Shown here: in pieces, positions 24,989 to 32,974 of the stretch
Layout: every line of letters starts with the position of its first letter
How positions within the stretch are numbered: position 1 is the stretch's first letter
From: Halopseudomonas phragmitis
GTDB lineage: Bacteria > Pseudomonadota > Gammaproteobacteria > Pseudomonadales > Pseudomonadaceae
Assembly (NCBI RefSeq): GCF_002056295.1
Contig: NZ_CP020100.1
Coordinates: 3,309,501 to 3,373,500 of the forward strand
Length of the DNA: 64,000 bases
Direction: 5' to 3'
The notes under the pieces: generated by a model
The model's input: the letters and a program-made list of their open reading frames with translations, nothing else
The model's database searches: none
What the model was told of the DNA's origin: nothing
Made by a program: the position numbers and the translations under genes

Positions 24989-25019
24989 TGACAGTTTGTC
25001 ATCGTTTGACAAATTGTCA
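24989..25019. promoter_or_regulatory. Paired palindromic operators for the TetR regulator
   Basis: TGACAGTTTGTCA (24989-25001) and TGACAAATTGTCA (25007-25019) are two near-identical 13-base palindromes with centres 18 bases apart. They lie in the 109-base space between the adaptor gene and the tetR gene, as expected for co-operative binding by two TetR dimers. Confidence 0.75.
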
Positions 25020-25066
25020 ATAACATCACAAACTCCATTCGTCAGCCATCAGTTAGTGAGCTACCT

Positions 25067-25702
25067 ATGAGCGTTGAGCAACGCCGGGAACGGGAAAAGC
25101 AGGAGCGCCGAGACAGCATTCTTGATGCAGCCGAGCAGGTTTTCTTCAGCAAGGGCTATGAGCGCTGCTCTATGGATGAGATCGCCCGGGCCGCCCAGGT
25201 CAGTCGCGCCCTGCTGTACGTCTACTTCAAAGATAAGGCCGCAATCATGCGCGGCATCATGCTACGCGCCGGCGAATCGATCCGCAGTCATTTCCGCCAG
25301 GCCATGGAGGCCTCAAGCAGCGGAGCCGAGCAGATTGAAAATATCGGCCGAGCTTACTACCACTTCAGCGTTGAGCATCCCAACTATTTCGATGTACTGA
25401 CCCAAGCCCAGGGATTCGCCCACCCAGACGAGCCTGACGAACAGAGCCTGGCCCTGCAGCAATGCAGCATCGACGCCATGCACCTGATGATTCAGGCACT
25501 GCTCCAGGGCGTAGCCGACGGCAGTCTGAGCGCCGAGCGGGTCAGCGATCCACTGCAAACCGCCTACTATCTGCGCGGCGCCTTACATGGAGTGATCATG
25601 CAATGTCGGCACATCAGTGAAATCGAACTGCCTGACCACCCCAACCCGGAGCAACTGGTCAGCTATACCCTGGGCATGCTGACCCAGTCGATGCGGCCCT
25701 GA
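25067..25702 (+). CDS. TetR-family transcriptional repressor
   Basis: 211 residues. The N-terminal helix-turn-helix contains RRDSILDAAEQVFFSKGYERCSM and the recognition region EIARAAQVSRALLYVYFKDKAAI (about residues 40-62), which is the classical TetR form. The remaining 150 residues are the helical ligand-binding and dimer domain with a C-terminal TetR_C_7-like region. It is divergent from the RND pump operon and the palindromic sites lie between them, so it probably represses the pump and itself. The inducing ligand is unknown. Confidence 0.9.
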   Translation: MSVEQRREREKQERRDSILDAAEQVFFSKGYERCSMDEIARAAQVSRALLYVYFKDKAAIMRGIMLRAGESIRSHFRQAMEASSSGAEQIENIGRAYYHFSVEHPNYFDVLTQAQGFAHPDEPDEQSLALQQCSIDAMHLMIQALLQGVADGSLSAERVSDPLQTAYYLRGALHGVIMQCRHISEIELPDHPNPEQLVSYTLGMLTQSMRP

Positions 25703-25709
25703 AGCCCGC

Positions 25710-27017
25710 TCAACCAGCCAGCTTCAGGCGTAGGGTTCGGGTAATCTGATCGCGCCAGCGCGGCGCCACGGCAGCCCGGTCAGCAAACGCCGGCCATTGA
25801 CTAACCACCTCGGCCACCTCCCGCAACAGAGATTCAGCGCGTCCGCGCTTTAGGCCGGCAACCCGGGCACAGGCCTTGATATCATCCAGGGTGAAGTGAT
25901 CGCGCTTGCCATTGAGGCTCATCTGATGACTCGCGGTCCACATACCCTCGGGATTGTAGCTGTAGGTCACGTCAAAGGCCGGCGATAATGACCAGCGCCC
26001 CTGACGATCCATCAGAAAGGCAATGTTCTTGACGTGATCATCCTGGTTACGGGCGACGATATTGAACAGCATGCGCCGGAATTGCTGCTCCAGCGCCGCC
26101 ATCGGCAGCCCCAGGCGGCGAATCACCTGCAACGCCTGCTCGTAGCTGTAGGCACCAGCCTGATTGAAGTCGAAATGAGCCAGCGCACACAGTGACTGCA
26201 TGTGCAACTTGCCGCCGCCGGGCAACCGATCAAACCGCCGGGTCATGAAGTGCCGGCGCCCGCCTTCCTCCAGCAACCGGCACTCACTCATGTCAATACC
26301 CGCCTCGCGGGCCATCAGGTAGTAGGCATATTCGATCGCACAATAACCCTGAGGATCATCCAGCTCCTTGTCGCGATTGCCGGAAACCCCATCGAACTTC
26401 AGTAGCCAGTATTCAAAACCTTCTCCAGCCTCGACCTGACCAGAACGTACCTCATTGGTCTGCGGCTGCCAGGCAATCACAGCTTTGGCTCGGGCGCCAC
26501 CGGCCGAGGTTCCCACTCGCAGAATGTCACGCAGGGCCGCAGCCTTGTCGGCATCAGCAAAACTGCCCTTCAGATCGTTACGGTGCGCCAGCACTTCAGA
26601 GGCCAACTCAACCAACGCATCGATGCTGACCCGCTCCGACTCACGGGCCTGAGGTCCAGTAGTCGGCAAAAACTCAAGCGCCCCCATCCCCCGCCGCCCG
26701 GTGTAACACAGGCGCTCTACCGCATTGAAACTGTCCGGGCTACGCCCCTGAGTTGCCAGCCAGGCATCGATCAGAGCATTGCCGAATTTGTCCGGCAAAC
26801 AGTCAGCCAGCAGCCCAGGCAAACCGTGAAAAGTTTGCCTGGGCAGCTCAGGAAAGCGGTAAACCCGTGGTGACAAGGGCATCACCAATGGCGACAGTTC
26901 AATGCCGCTACCAATAAACCCCGGATCGTACTGGAACGCCGCCGTAGCTTCACCCGGCTCCTGTGCTACCGCGCCAATGGTCCGCCCCCATAGCCGGACC
27001 TCGGCCAGTGTGGTCAT
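25710..27017 (-). CDS. hipA: HipA-family serine/threonine kinase toxin
   Basis: 435 residues, full length for HipA. The N-terminal HipA_N region (1-110) has RVYRFPELPRQTFHGLPGLL and ADCLPDKFGNALI. The flexible Gly-rich ATP loop is GTSAGGARAKA (169-179). The catalytic and Mg sites are DDHVKN (326-331; DxHxKN, the Asp corresponds to Asp309 of E. coli HipA) and SPAFDV (345-350; the Mg-binding Asp). All kinase residues are present, so it is likely active; E. coli HipA phosphorylates glutamyl-tRNA synthetase, and the target here is unknown. It overlaps hipB by four bases and is convergent with the tetR gene. HipB would neutralise it and repress the operon. Confidence 0.88.
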   Translation of the reverse strand: MTTLAEVRLWGRTIGAVAQEPGEATAAFQYDPGFIGSGIELSPLVMPLSPRVYRFPELPRQTFHGLPGLLADCLPDKFGNALIDAWLATQGRSPDSFNAVERLCYTGRRGMGALEFLPTTGPQARESERVSIDALVELASEVLAHRNDLKGSFADADKAAALRDILRVGTSAGGARAKAVIAWQPQTNEVRSGQVEAGEGFEYWLLKFDGVSGNRDKELDDPQGYCAIEYAYYLMAREAGIDMSECRLLEEGGRRHFMTRRFDRLPGGGKLHMQSLCALAHFDFNQAGAYSYEQALQVIRRLGLPMAALEQQFRRMLFNIVARNQDDHVKNIAFLMDRQGRWSLSPAFDVTYSYNPEGMWTASHQMSLNGKRDHFTLDDIKACARVAGLKRGRAESLLREVAEVVSQWPAFADRAAVAPRWRDQITRTLRLKLAG

Positions 27018-27361
27018 TCGTCATCTCCCCACTGCCATTCGCCCTTGGGCTCGGCCACCGCACGGCGCGATGCTCGTTGCGGCGGCTTGCCCTTGCCACG
27101 TAGCAGCGCCATTGGCCCCGGTCCGGTATCCGGCAACAAGGCTTCCAGGCCGCCCAGCCGACCCAACACCCGCAGCACCCGAATCAGACTGAGCAGTTGG
27201 CTGGACTGCCCCGCCTCCAGACGCTCCAGAGTACGCTTGGACAAACCAGCCTGCTCCGCCAACTGGGCCTGGGTCAAACCACTGTCAAGTCGCAGCCGGG
27301 CCAACCGCCCTCCCAGCTCGGCCAACACTGCATCATCAGTCAGCGAGTCAGATAACCGCAT
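27014..27361 (-). CDS. hipB: HipB-type XRE-family antitoxin and autorepressor
   Basis: 115 residues. A helix-turn-helix lies at about residues 30-50 (LTQAQLAEQAGLSKRTLERLEAGQ), followed by a leucine-rich dimer region and a flexible, basic, proline-rich tail (KPPQRASRRAVAEPKGEWQWGDDE) longer than that of E. coli HipB. The start ATG at 27361 has no strong ribosome site, and an operator-like dyad (27365-27381) begins four bases upstream, so the transcript may be nearly leaderless. It overlaps hipA by ATGA. Co-translation and operator sites indicate autoregulation. Confidence 0.88.
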   Translation of the reverse strand: MRLSDSLTDDAVLAELGGRLARLRLDSGLTQAQLAEQAGLSKRTLERLEAGQSSQLLSLIRVLRVLGRLGGLEALLPDTGPGPMALLRGKGKPPQRASRRAVAEPKGEWQWGDDE

Positions 27362-27364
27362 AAG

Positions 27365-27381
27365 TCGTCATCCGTTGCGAA
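27365..27381. promoter_or_regulatory. HipB-like operator site 1
   Basis: TCGTCATCCGTTGCGAA, a 17-base imperfect dyad adjoining the hipB start. It is similar to site 2 (27451-27467) and site 3 (27491-27507). Confidence 0.6.
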
Positions 27382-27400
27382 ATAAACATTATTTGCATAT

Positions 27401-27424
27401 TAAGTCGACACATTAAGCGACTTA
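27401..27424. promoter_or_regulatory. Short inverted repeat upstream of hipB
   Basis: TAAGTCG (27401-27407) and CGACTTA (27418-27424) are exact inverted arms around an AT-rich centre. The same TAAGTCG also begins at 27361 across the hipB start. It may be a second class of regulator site or part of the promoter. Confidence 0.45.
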
Positions 27425-27450
27425 TACAGCAAAAAACAAAAACAATCAAA

Positions 27451-27467
27451 TCGTCATATGTTACGAA
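27451..27467. promoter_or_regulatory. HipB-like operator site 2
   Basis: TCGTCATATGTTACGAA, the most symmetric of three related dyads ahead of hipB. It lies about 90 bases upstream of the hipB start. Confidence 0.6.
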
Positions 27468-27481
27468 TAAAGCAATAAAAA

Positions 27482-27515
27482 AGACCCTATTCGCCATAAG
27501 TGACGAATAGGGTCT
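27482..27515 (-). terminator. Terminator after doxX, containing a third HipB-like site
   Basis: AGACCCTATTCG pairs with CGAATAGGGTCT (12 base pairs, 10-base loop). On the minus strand it is followed by five T, so it ends the doxX transcript. The loop and inner stem (27491-27507) match operator site 2 at 14 of 17 bases. Confidence 0.8.
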
Positions 27516-27527
27516 CAGAAAGAAGAA

Positions 27528-27971
27528 CTAATGAGGCAGACGCGACAGCAAGCCCTGATCCAGACTCAGCTTGCCGGCACCCGACAACATCAAGGCCACC
27601 GAACCGGCCAGCAGCGACAGCGCAAACTCATAGCCGTTGTTGCTCATAAACAAGCCGTTATCAATATGCACGGCAAAGATCGCCACCAGCATGGTGAAGG
27701 CCAGCACCAGCGCCGCCGGACGAATAAGCAACCCCAGGACCAGACACAAACCACCGAAAAACTCGGCCGACCCCGCGCCCAGCGCCATCAGATAGCCCGG
27801 CTGCAGCCCAATTGATGCCATCCATTGACCTGTCCCCTCCAGTCCGTGACCACCAAACCAGCCAAACAGCTTTTGGGCGCCATGGGCCATGAAGATGATA
27901 CCGAATGGTATACGCAGCGCCAGCGGGGCCCAGTGCTGCCCAGGGTTGATGATTGACTGAAGGATATTCAT
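27528..27971 (-). CDS. DoxX-family membrane protein
   Basis: 147 residues with four hydrophobic helices. The N-terminal region has ALRIPFGIIFMAHGAQKLFGWFGGHGLEG, the DoxX signature, and the second helix ALGAGSAEFFGGLCLVLGLL. DoxX proteins are small quinone- or thiol-linked inner-membrane proteins, and many are linked to oxidative stress or sulfur metabolism, but no role can be assigned here. The gene is followed by a strong terminator and stands upstream of the hip operon in the same direction. Confidence 0.85.
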   Translation of the reverse strand: MNILQSIINPGQHWAPLALRIPFGIIFMAHGAQKLFGWFGGHGLEGTGQWMASIGLQPGYLMALGAGSAEFFGGLCLVLGLLIRPAALVLAFTMLVAIFAVHIDNGLFMSNNGYEFALSLLAGSVALMLSGAGKLSLDQGLLSRLPH

Positions 27972-28063
27972 AGCGACTCCTTGATGGGGATGCAGGCAAT
28001 GTGCCCGTTAAAATAACTGTAGGTCAGCGCCGCAGCCGCGTCTAACTTGCCCGCACCAGACGC

Positions 28064-29338
28064 TCAGGGCAGCTCGGACTGAGCCTGATGCAGCCAGGCC
28101 TCGAACTCCGAATCAGGCAGCAACCCTCCCCCGGTACTCCACAACAGATGCACCGCTTGCGCCGGGTTCACTCCTTGCGCCAAGCACCATTGCCGTCCGG
28201 GCTCACTCTCCATCAGCCAGCCTGGACCGGTAAATCCGGCACAGGCCGAGTGCTCAAGCCGTTCGCCCAGAGTACCCCAGGCCAGAGCCAGGCCTCGCTG
28301 CAACTGCGCGTCACTGACGGTAAAGACGCCTGCAAGCCGATCCTGCATAGCATTGCTGGCCAGCATGGAGGCCTGAGCTACCGCCATGCCATCGGCCAGG
28401 GTGCGGTTGTCCAGGCCAATATCGTAGACCGACAACGGCTGCTCCAGGCCTGCCGCCAACTGCAGCAAAACCGAGGGCGAGGCGACTGGCTCGGCGAACC
28501 AGACGTGTACTGCATCACCCAGCAATTGTTTGAGTCCATAGGCAATCCCGCCTGGCGCGCCGCCAACACCACAGGGCAAATAGACCAACAGCGGCCGCCG
28601 TGCGGAAACCTCGATTGCCAGTTCACGTAGTTGCGGCAGCAGGCGCCGGGCAGCTACCGCGTAGCCGGCAAACAGCGAACTGGATCGTTCATCATCGACG
28701 AAGTGGGACTGCGGGCCAGCCTCAGCCAAGCGCCGACCTTCGGCTACGGCCGCAGCGTAGTCACCGCCATGCTCGACAACATCAACGCCTTGCTCACGCA
28801 GCAGGGCTTTTTTCCAATCCTTGGCATCCTGGGACATATGCACCTGAGCCGCAAAACCCAGCACGCGCGCCATCAGTCCAATGCTGATCCCCAGGTTACC
28901 AGTGCTACCCACCACCAGTTGATAGCCAGAAAAACAAGCTCGCCACTGCGCAGAACCCAACTCACGAAAGTCCTCCCCCTGCCAGCCATGCTCCCGCGCA
29001 CAATACTCAGCGAACTCCAGCACCTCATGAAAGCCGCCCCGCGCCTTGACCGAACCGGCCAGTGGCAGGCGGTGATCGGCCTTGAGCAGCCATTGCCCCT
29101 GCCCGCCATAGGCATCGCGCAGGGCATCGGCTGGCAATAGCGGCGATTCGACTACCCCATCACAGGCCGCCAATGCAGGGGAGCCCGCCGCCAGCAAGGG
29201 AGCCGCACGTTTCAATCGCTGTTCAGCCTGATCAATCAGGGCAGGGTCGAACAGTTCCGGCTGGGTACGAACACCGGGATTGATCCACAACATTGGAGCC
29301 TGGCTTCGCAGAGCCTGACGCAACATGTCATCCAGCAT
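28064..29338 (-). CDS. dsdA: D-serine ammonia-lyase (dehydratase)
   Basis: 424 residues, near the 440 of E. coli DsdA. It is a PLP enzyme that converts D-serine to pyruvate and ammonia. The PLP lysine is Lys98 in GSVKARGGFHE, the phosphate-binding glycine loop is GSTGNLGISIG (144-154) and VYLPCGVGGAPGGIAYGLKQL forms the second loop. The C-terminal region has LLWSTGGGLLPDSEF, a DsdA trait. No DsdX permease or DsdC activator is adjacent, so uptake and induction must come from elsewhere. It is divergent from the DUF2897 gene. Confidence 0.93.
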   Translation of the reverse strand: MLDDMLRQALRSQAPMLWINPGVRTQPELFDPALIDQAEQRLKRAAPLLAAGSPALAACDGVVESPLLPADALRDAYGGQGQWLLKADHRLPLAGSVKARGGFHEVLEFAEYCAREHGWQGEDFRELGSAQWRACFSGYQLVVGSTGNLGISIGLMARVLGFAAQVHMSQDAKDWKKALLREQGVDVVEHGGDYAAAVAEGRRLAEAGPQSHFVDDERSSSLFAGYAVAARRLLPQLRELAIEVSARRPLLVYLPCGVGGAPGGIAYGLKQLLGDAVHVWFAEPVASPSVLLQLAAGLEQPLSVYDIGLDNRTLADGMAVAQASMLASNAMQDRLAGVFTVSDAQLQRGLALAWGTLGERLEHSACAGFTGPGWLMESEPGRQWCLAQGVNPAQAVHLLWSTGGGLLPDSEFEAWLHQAQSELP

Positions 29339-29400
29339 GGTGTTTGCCTCGGGAGATTGCTTGTCGCATGATAGTTCAACAGCAGTTTAGCGGAGTTGCG

Positions 29401-29586
29401 ATGATGCCGATGATCGGTTGGCTGTTTCTACTGATGGCTTTCGGCCTGGTGCTCGGCAGTTTGCTGATGTTGCGCGACAGCGCCAACAAGATGCCCATCG
29501 ACAAGGAAAGGCTCAAGCGCATCAAAGAGCGTCAGGCTGAACTCGAGGCAGAAGAAGCCAAGGAAGCCGAACGCAAAAAGGACTGA
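29401..29586 (+). CDS. DUF2897-like small membrane protein
   Basis: 61 residues from the ATG at 29401, chosen for the GGAG seven bases upstream; a longer frame lacks a ribosome site. One transmembrane helix (about residues 5-23, MIGWLFLLMAFGLVLGSLLML) is followed by a charged helix rich in Lys, Glu and Arg (KERLKRIKERQAELEAEEAKE). The pattern resembles DUF2897, a family of unknown role in gammaproteobacteria. It is followed at 47 bases by the DUF2058 gene, which suggests co-transcription. Confidence 0.75.
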   Translation: MMPMIGWLFLLMAFGLVLGSLLMLRDSANKMPIDKERLKRIKERQAELEAEEAKEAERKKD

Positions 29587-29633
29587 AAACCCGGTAGAAT
29601 GCCCGGCAGATTCAACTCGCAGGATTTCACCCC

Positions 29634-30158
29634 ATGATCAATTCACTGCAAGCCCAACTGCTCAAGGCCGGCCTGGTCGACGAGAAAAAGCTCAAACAAG
29701 CCCAGCGCTCGAAGAAAAAACAGGCCAAACAGCAGCCCGAAAAGGTTGTGGATACCGCGGCACTGGTGGAAAAAGCCCGGGCCGACAAGGCCGAGCGGGA
29801 CCGTCAGCTCAACCAGCAACGCCAGGAAGAGGCTGCCCGCAAGGAGCGTGAAGCTCAGGCCAAGCAGTTGATCGAACAGAACAAAATCGAGCGCACTGGC
29901 GGTGAAGTGCCCTACCAGTTCGCCAGTAAGAACAAGATCAAGAAGATTTATGTCACTCAGGAGCAATTCGACAGACTCAGCCGCGGCAAACTGGCCATTG
30001 CTCGCTTGGGCGGGCAGTTCGAGCTGATTCCATTGGAGGTCGCGGACAAGGTCAAGGAACGGGCCCCGCATTGGCCGGTAATCATCGCCAAGGTCGAAGA
30101 AGTCAGCGAGGACGATCCCTACGCCGCGTACCAGATCCCTGACGATCTGATGTGGTAA
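29634..30158 (+). CDS. DUF2058 family (YaiL-like) protein
   Basis: 174 residues. The N-terminal half is a charged coiled coil (AGLVDEKKLKQAQRSKKKQAKQQ, residues 12-34, and a long Lys/Glu/Arg helix to about 90), and the C-terminal half is a small domain with VPYQFASKNKIKKIYV and the conserved RLGGQFELIPLEVADK. It is the DUF2058 family, annotated as nucleoprotein- or polynucleotide-associated, with YaiL of E. coli as a member. It is a soluble protein of unknown biochemical role. A terminator hairpin follows. Confidence 0.88.
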   Translation: MINSLQAQLLKAGLVDEKKLKQAQRSKKKQAKQQPEKVVDTAALVEKARADKAERDRQLNQQRQEEAARKEREAQAKQLIEQNKIERTGGEVPYQFASKNKIKKIYVTQEQFDRLSRGKLAIARLGGQFELIPLEVADKVKERAPHWPVIIAKVEEVSEDDPYAAYQIPDDLMW

Positions 30159-30165
30159 TACAATC

Positions 30166-30188
30166 GGCCCGGGCACAATGCCCGGGCC
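30166..30188. terminator. Terminator hairpin between convergent genes
   Basis: GGCCCGGGC (30166-30174) pairs with GCCCGGGCC (30180-30188) around a 5-base loop. It lacks a clear T run but separates convergent DUF2058 and retropepsin genes. Confidence 0.6.
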
Positions 30189-30197
30189 AGCCAACCA

Positions 30198-30872
30198 TTA
30201 TTGCCGCTGTTCCTGCTCGTCCTCTTCCTCGACCTGCTCCGGCTCATCCAGGGCAGAGTCATCCACCAGTTCGGCATCTTCCTTCATTCGCTCGACACGC
30301 TCACGCTCACGGGTCTCCTCGGCCTCGGGGCAGTCCAGCTTGAGCAGGAAGGTCCGTGACACATCGATCAGGCCGACATGTTCGATGGTCCGCCGACCAA
30401 TCAGCACCGGATAGGTCATGTCGCCGCGGTCACGCAGGGAGAACTGTTCTTCATAAACCTGATTGCCGATGCACATCGCCATTTTCACCACCGGCCGACG
30501 ATCCTCGCCGCCCGCCCCGCGCACCAGCACCCGACGATAGACCGGCCGCTCAAACTTCAGGGTCACCAGTTCGCCGCTATCGGCATCCTTAACCGGCACG
30601 TCATAACGCACCCAAGGATTGCCGTTGAGGGTGAAGTTCTCGATGTTGATCGCATGCATCGAAGAGGTCAGTGCACCGGAGTCAACCTTGATCTTGACCG
30701 CCGTATGCTCCGGCAGGATTCGGCCCTTTTCAACCCAGCCAACGATTACCTGCGCGGCAACCGGTTGCTCCGAGGCTTCGGGGTCTTCGTGCTGCTCGGC
30801 CTCGGCCCAGGCCACCGGGGCCAACACCGACAAGCACACCGCCCAACACCAACGCTTGATCACTGAATGCAT
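30198..30872 (-). CDS. Secreted retropepsin-like (ATP-dependent zinc protease family) protein
   Basis: 224 residues from the ATG at 30872 with AAGGA upstream; a longer frame upstream has no signal. A signal peptide (residues 1-23, ending AWA) is followed by an acidic spacer and a domain with GWVEKGRILPEHTAVKIKVDSGALTSSMHA. The VDSGA at 63-67 is the retropepsin catalytic motif, and TYPVLIGRRTIEHVGLIDVSRTFLL matches the second conserved block of the Zn_protease (PF05618-type) family. The C-terminus is an acidic tail (Glu/Asp-rich to the end). Relatives near rimK act on poly-glutamate tails in the cytoplasm, while this one is exported. The substrate is unknown. Confidence 0.82.
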   Translation of the reverse strand: MHSVIKRWCWAVCLSVLAPVAWAEAEQHEDPEASEQPVAAQVIVGWVEKGRILPEHTAVKIKVDSGALTSSMHAINIENFTLNGNPWVRYDVPVKDADSGELVTLKFERPVYRRVLVRGAGGEDRRPVVKMAMCIGNQVYEEQFSLRDRGDMTYPVLIGRRTIEHVGLIDVSRTFLLKLDCPEAEETRERERVERMKEDAELVDDSALDEPEQVEEEDEQEQRQ

Positions 30873-31275
30873 GAGAGATCCTTTGCAGAAACAACAGGAT
30901 AGACCGGCAGGAATAGAAAAAGTGCCACACCAGCCGGGATACTGGCCATTTGCGGACCAAAACGGCGCGCATTTTATATGATTTGACGGCGCTGAATAGA
31001 GGGGCCAAGCGGGGAAATGACGCTTGTCACGCAACAGCCCATAAGCCTGACCGGGGTCCCACCATAGCCAACACGAATCATTGAGCGTGGCCACCAGCTT
31101 GGCATTACACTGATGAGCCCACAGAAAACCGACGCCAATTTGACATCATTTTTTTTGTTCAGACGGGTTCAGGTTTACCTGAAAGTGCCGATACAGACGC
31201 TAGGGGACCGCAGCCACTGGCATAGGGCGCGGCAATACAAGAACAAACACAAGTCGTTTGCGCGTGGAGGTTTTA
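30873..31275. other. Intergenic region between divergent retropepsin and chemoreceptor genes
   Basis: About 400 bases with no convincing gene. On the minus strand a CATATAAAAT (around 30971-30980) could be a -10 for the retropepsin gene. No convincing sigma-28 box was seen ahead of the chemoreceptor. The chemoreceptor ribosome site GGAGG is at 31266-31270. Confidence 0.5.
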
Positions 31276-32925
31276 ATGAAGCTGTTGCGCAGCATCAAAA
31301 TCAGTCAGCGGATCTGGCTGATCCTTATCGTCGCTCTGGTCAGCATGACCCTTCTGTCAGTTACCGCGCTCGTCGGCCTCAAGAGCGAACTGCGTCAGGC
31401 GGAAATCACCAAGGCCACCCATCTGGTGGAAGTGGCCCACGACCTCATGGCTCACTACCACGGCAAACAGGTGCGCGGCGAGTTGAGCGAGGAGCAGGCT
31501 CGCAAGCAGGCTCTGGACGCCTTGCGCGGGCTACGCTACGACGGCCAGGAATATTATTGGGTCAATGACATGAACAACATCATGATCATGCACCCGGTAG
31601 CGCCCCAGACCGAAGGCATGGACCTGACCAACATCAACAGCTCAGATGGGCGCCGCAATGTCATCGTCGACATGGTCAACATGGCCCGTAGCCAGGGCAC
31701 CGCGCATATCGAGTACACCTGGACCCGCCCCGGCAAGAACCCTGGCGAAGACGAAGGCGTTGGCAAAATCGCCGCGTTCAAGCACTTCAAGCCCTGGGAC
31801 TACATGGTCGGCACCGGCATTTTCATCGAAGACATGCAGTCCAAATTCTGGACCGAGGCCATGCGTCTGCTGCTGGTGGTCAGCCTGATCAACCTGTTGA
31901 TGATCATCATTCTGTTCATCATCGGCCGCAGCATTTCCCAACCACTGAACCGGGTGGTCGACGCCATGCATGATATCGCCAGTGGCGAAGCCGATCTAAC
32001 CCGCCGGCTGGATGATGACGCCCGAGACGAACTGTCACTGATGGCCCGCTATTTCAACCAGTTCACCGGCAACCTGCGCGGCCTGATCCAGCAACTGGGC
32101 GACAGTGCTCGGCAGATGATCAGCGCCAGTCAGCAGCTCGACCAGATCAGCGATAACAGCCTGCGCGACATGACCCGCCAATCGGAGCGCATGGAACTGA
32201 TGGCTACCGCCATTAACGAAATCACCTACGGCGTTCAGGACGTAGCTCAGAATGCCAATGCCGCCGCCCATGAGGTAGAAAACGCCAACGAAGGCGCCAA
32301 CCACGGTCGCAGCCAGGTGGAAAAAACCATCGAGCAGATCAACCATCTGTCCAGCAGCGTCAAGACGGCTGTCGAGCACATGGAGACCCTGGCCACCGAT
32401 GCCAATGAGATCACCTCAGTACTGGATGTGATCCGCAACATCGCCGAGCAGACCAACTTGCTGGCGCTCAATGCCGCCATTGAGGCCGCCCGTGCCGGCG
32501 AGATGGGTCGCGGTTTTGCGGTGGTCGCCGATGAGGTGCGCAATCTGGCCCAGCGCACCCAGAAGTCCACCGAAGAAATCCATGAAATGATCACCAAGCT
32601 GCAGAACAATACCCAGACGGTGGTCAACGTCATCAACGAAAGCAGCCGCTACTCACAGCTCAGCGTCGAGCAGGTCAACGCTGCCGGTCAGGCGCTGGAT
32701 CAGATCGCCCAGTCCATGCAGCAGATGGTCGCCCTCAACGCCTCGATCGCCAGCGCCACAACCCAGCAGTCGACCGTGGTCGAGGACGTCAACAAGAACG
32801 TGACCGAAGCCGCTGAACTGGCCCGCGAAACCACCGACGGTGCCCAGCAGACCGCCCAGGCCAGTCAACACCTGGCCCAGTTGGGACGACAAATCGATGG
32901 ATTGGTAAGCCGGTTCAAAATCTGA
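31276..32925 (+). CDS. Methyl-accepting chemotaxis protein with a single Cache sensor
   Basis: 549 residues from the ATG at 31276, preceded by GGAGG five bases upstream. TM1 lies near residues 12-34, then a periplasmic single Cache (sCache_2-type) domain to about residue 190 containing [25 protein letters not shown] and [15 protein letters not shown]2 follows (about 198-220), then a HAMP domain and the signalling helices with the highly conserved [20 protein letters not shown] and [16 protein letters not shown]. It senses a small ligand in the periplasm and drives CheA. The ligand cannot be read; sCache_2 receptors often bind organic acids or short carboxylates. Confidence 0.93.
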   Translation: MKLLRSIKISQRIWLILIVALVSMTLLSVTALVGLKSELRQAEITKATHLVEVAHDLMAHYHGKQVRGELSEEQARKQALDALRGLRYDGQEYYWVNDMNNIMIMHPVAPQTEGMDLTNINSSDGRRNVIVDMVNMARSQGTAHIEYTWTRPGKNPGEDEGVGKIAAFKHFKPWDYMVGTGIFIEDMQSKFWTEAMRLLLVVSLINLLMIIILFIIGRSISQPLNRVVDAMHDIASGEADLTRRLDDDARDELSLMARYFNQFTGNLRGLIQQLGDSARQMISASQQLDQISDNSLRDMTRQSERMELMATAINEITYGVQDVAQNANAAAHEVENANEGANHGRSQVEKTIEQINHLSSSVKTAVEHMETLATDANEITSVLDVIRNIAEQTNLLALNAAIEAARAGEMGRGFAVVADEVRNLAQRTQKSTEEIHEMITKLQNNTQTVVNVINESSRYSQLSVEQVNAAGQALDQIAQSMQQMVALNASIASATTQQSTVVEDVNKNVTEAAELARETTDGAQQTAQASQHLAQLGRQIDGLVSRFKI

Positions 32926-32935
32926 GCAGAGAAGA

Positions 32936-32960
32936 TGGGAGCGCCACAGCGGCGCTCCCA
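32936..32960. terminator. Terminator hairpin between convergent genes
   Basis: TGGGAGCGCC (32936-32945) pairs with GGCGCTCCCA (32951-32960) around a 5-base loop, between the chemoreceptor and the antiporter-like gene. Confidence 0.75.
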
Positions 32961-32974
32961 TTGACTGACTATCT

